64,000 bases of DNA, taken from contig NC_003284.9 of the NCBI RefSeq assembly GCF_000002985.6, forward strand, positions 10,726,001 through 10,790,000, read 5' to 3'. A program made the translations under genes and the position numbers. The stretch comes from Caenorhabditis elegans. Taxonomy: Eukaryota; Nematoda; Chromadorea; Rhabditida; Rhabditidae. The stretch's first letter is position 1, and the number at the start of each line of letters is the position of its first letter. Of this stretch, positions 61,548 through 64,000 are shown in pieces. Below the pieces are notes generated by a model. That model saw only the letters and a list, made by a program, of their open reading frames with translations. It searched no databases and was not told where the DNA came from.

Positions 61548-63551
61548 ATGGCGAAGATTTTCAGCTTTGTGTGGTTTTCTATTTTTATTCCAATTGTATT
61601 CTCTTCTCAACAAGCAGTTACTGTAAAAGGAATTGTTAATTGTCGCGGGCATAGACAACCTGGTACATTTGTGCAACTTTACGATGAAGACTCAAGTACG
61701 TTTATTCGTTAATTTAAATTTAATTTAAAGTTTGAAAACTTTTCCAGTATTCGACAGTGATGATCTTCTTGGGTCTGTAGTTGCAGATCATAGAGGAGTT
61801 TTTTGTGTCAAGGGATCAACCGAAGAGGTTTTTATTTTATTTTTCCTAATAATGGAATTGTGATATTTTCAGTTCACTGCGATCGAGCCATATGTCTTTA
61901 TTGAACACAACTGTGGTTACGAAGGACTGAATGAAAAGGTAGTTTAGTTATTGAATGATGTACATTTAATGAATGATTTCAGAGAGTTTTCTCAAAAATG
62001 ATCCCAGCAGAGTACATTACTGAAGGAGCAAAAGCCAAGCATGTGTATCATTTGGGGGATATCGAACTTCTTACAGCAGGTATTCAAGATTTGAAAACTG
62101 CAAAAACGTATTTGTTTGTTTTCAGACGCTCCTGTTCAAAAATACGAAAAACGAATCTACATTGAGACAAACATGGAAGAGCGAATCCGTCAGTGCATTC
62201 CAATTTATGTGCAGTATAAAGCTTTTTACGAGAAAGTTAGCTTGACCAAAATTACTGAAATTGAAATAGCAAATTCAGACTGTTTTTGAAACGAAAGTTC
62301 ACGAAACTGTATTGCCAACAGACGAAGAACCAGTGGAAGTAGAAGAGCCTGTAGTTGAGCCAACAGAAGGAGATGAGCAGATGGCATCAAGTTCTGAACA
62401 CATTACCAAAGATAATGAAGAGCATCATGTTGATCACCAAGAACATCACGAAGTTTCAGATGAAGAAAGAAGAATCGAAGAGGAGCGATTTAGACTTGAA
62501 GGTAAAATAAAGAGACTTTTTGTCAGTTATTCTCAATTTCAGAAGAACAAAAAAGGTTGGATGAAATCAGAAGGCTAGAGGAAGAAAGTCTTAGATTGGA
62601 AGAAATCCGTCGCATTGAAGAAGAAAAGAAACGCATAGAAGAAATCAGACGTCAAGAAGAAGAGCAACAAAGAATTGAGTTAGAACGTAGAGAAGAAGGT
62701 AGGCATCTAAAAATAGACTCAAAATGTTTGATTCAAGTGACTCACAATTCAGAACGTCGATTGGAGTCTGAACGAAGAGCCGAGGAAGAACGAAAGCGGG
62801 AAGAAGAAGCAAAACTTCAAGAGCAAAGAAGAAGAGAGCAAGAAGACGAACACAAAAGAAGAATGGAGGAATATCACAGAAGAGAACAGGAACGTCAAGA
62901 AGCCCTGAAACGACGAGAGGAGGAAATTAAAAGAAGAGAGGAGGGCGAGAAAACTCGAACTGTCTCATCTTCTGAAAAGGTTGAAAAGAAGGATCCATGT
63001 GTGCACTATCCAGTTTTAACACAGGTAATGCATATATTTTATCTGTGACTACATTCTGTATATACTTTTTTAAAGATTAAAAATTAAACAATGGTATGTG
63101 ATCGCTTAGGTGTGGGCTTTGTCATTTTTCATAGCACTACGTCCGGGTTTTTTCATAACTTCCAAAATGTTACTTAAGCTTGGCAAATAAACGACAAGTT
63201 CTGAAAATTTTGAAAATTTTTGCGTGTTGTCTTTTATAAACATTTTAAGGAAACCGTTATATATTTAAAAAGTACTAGTAGCTTAAAAATACAAAAAAAA
63301 TTGAAAACATTTGAAACAAATAGCGTAAGTGCATCTTTAAACTTTTTGCACTTTTAAAGAAATTTTTATTTTCTAATAGTTCTATTTAAAATTATGCATG
63401 ATATTTTTCCCAATATTTTAATTTTATTCTTATTGTACATACTTGCAATTTCCTTTCATTTTCAATAGTTCTTTAATTTCAGGGTCAATCGTTCAGCCGA
63501 TCTATTGAGCTTCGACATGAATACGTGGAGGACCCATGTCTCAAAAAATAA
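61548..63551 (+). CDS. Secreted transthyretin-like protein with a Glu/Arg-rich coiled-coil tail
   Basis: Exons: 61548-61695, 61748-61827, 61873-61938, 61983-62079, 62126-62235, 62279-62501, 62543-62698, 62753-63024, 63483-63551, giving 406 residues. A signal peptide (MAKIFSFVWFSIFIPIVFSS) precedes a nematode transthyretin-like domain at about 24-165: VTVKGIVNCRGHRQPGT, a DSDDLLG strand with GVFCVKGSTEEFTAIEP, and IEHNCGY. These extracellular beta-sandwich proteins usually end soon after the domain at 130-160 residues. Here an acidic segment (about 168-240) and a long EERRR/KREEE charged coiled coil (about 240-380) follow, then a tail with two DPC motifs (KKDPCVHYP and VEDPCLKK). The last intron is unusually large for this gene (458 nt). 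The 54-nt intron at 62699-62752 is stop-free and in frame. The start is the first ATG after a CT-rich leader. Confidence 0.88.
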
Positions 63552-63626
63552 ACCATCGTCATTTGTTTAGCATTTACCAATTTCTCTGAACTAACTTGTA
63601 TTGTTATCAATTATCGCTATCAGATC

Positions 63627-63632
63627 TTTATT
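63627..63632 (-). terminator. Poly(A) signal of the CAP-domain gene
   Basis: AATAAA on the minus strand, 50 nt beyond the stop codon at 63682. Confidence 0.6.
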
Positions 63633-63674
63633 AAGCTTTCAACCCACTAATTTCTTCTATACACTTATACAAAT

Positions 63675-63680
63675 AATAAA
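63675..63680 (+). terminator. Likely poly(A) signal of the transthyretin-like gene
   Basis: AATAAA on the plus strand, 124 nt after the stop at 63551 and touching the convergent gene's stop codon. Its use would make the two 3' UTRs overlap. Confidence 0.5.
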
Positions 63681-63681
63681 A

Positions 63682-64000
63682 TTATTTTGAGATCACACAT
63701 AAAGAAGTTGTCTTTTCACAATCTGTTCCAATCGGGCAATCATCATCGACTTCGCAAGGATCCCCGATTTCATAGATTTTATTGTTCTTTCTGTTGCCTC
63801 TGAAATTTGAAACAATCTTCCCCAAACGTCTCAAACTATCAATCAAACTTACGCTGGCCCATAGTGACAAACCACGTACGACATCTTCGGACAGTTTGCG
63901 ATTCCACAACCAAGACGGTAAGTACGATCCCAGGCCATCTGAACCTCTACTACTACCTTATCAAATTGACCATTGGTTTGATACCTGAGTGTAATGTCCT
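63682..64000 (-). CDS. CAP/SCP (venom-allergen-like) extracellular protein, 3' part only
   Basis: Three minus-strand exons are visible: 64000-63985 (partial), 63938-63853 and 63799-63682, with introns of 46 and 53 nt. The joined reading gives GHYTQMAWDRTYRLGCGIA, matching the CAP signature GH(F/Y)TQ.(V)W split by the 46-nt intron. It continues with MSYVVCHYGPAGN, the second CAP signature. A short Cys-rich tail with EIGDPCEVDDDCPIG and CEKTTSLCVISK follows, resembling a small hinge-like domain. The N-terminal part, including the signal peptide and the first catalytic-like His/Glu residues, lies beyond the window. Family members are secreted, with roles from lipid or sterol binding to worm-specific neuronal and epidermal signalling. 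It faces the transthyretin-like gene tail-to-tail, stops 130 bp apart. Confidence 0.88.

Overview
This is nematode DNA, almost certainly Caenorhabditis elegans and probably the X chromosome. The sequence is AT-rich. Introns are short (43-60 nt is common) with GTRAGT-type donors and TTTCAG acceptors, there are likely spliced-leader acceptors just upstream of start codons, and the MITE family carries the ends GGAGTAGCGCCAGTGGGG. Two genes are recognisable by their proteins: a Shaw/Kv3 potassium channel (egl-36) and the Schnurri-type zinc-finger regulator sma-9. I built all gene models by hand from splice signals and reading-frame continuity. Every complete model closes as a whole number of codons.

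Layout. 1-8.3 kb is non-coding, with one tRNA-Arg(ACG) gene on the minus strand at 5989-6061. 8.3-18.2 kb (+) holds egl-36, with three candidate alternative first exons that all end in the same codon phase. 18.6-20.4 kb (-) holds a small four-helix, MARVEL-like membrane protein convergent with egl-36. 23.2-25.2 kb holds a guanine-quadruplex motif followed by an 11-unit tandem array built from two unit sizes (about 213 and 149 bp). 25.8-31.7 kb (-) holds a 17-exon secreted PAN/apple plus thrombospondin-1 protein. One of its introns contains a complete five-exon gene on the opposite strand (28905-30525, +) of unknown function. 31.8-43.3 kb is long non-coding sequence upstream of sma-9, with two possible 5' exons and a strong nested hairpin. 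43.3-56.4 kb (+) is sma-9: a glutamine-rich N-terminal half and eight zinc fingers toward the C-terminus. 57.0-57.9 kb (-) is a four-helix claudin-like protein (clc-4). 61.5-63.6 kb (+) is a transthyretin-like secreted protein with an unusual Glu/Arg-rich coiled-coil tail. 63.7-64.0 kb (-) is the 3' end of a CAP/SCP (venom-allergen-like) gene, cut by the window edge.

The genes do not form an operon. They alternate in strand and most have their own promoters or outrons. Functionally they are typical X-linked neuronal, muscle, epidermal and extracellular genes: a voltage-gated K+ channel for muscle and neuron excitability, a BMP-pathway transcription factor for body size and mesoderm patterning, junction or membrane tetraspans, and secreted extracellular proteins. 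The points most worth following are the phase-matched alternative N-termini of the channel, the two-size tandem array beside a G4 motif, the nested antisense gene, the transthyretin-coiled-coil fusion, and several stop-free introns of 48 or 54 nt whose retention would keep the reading frame.
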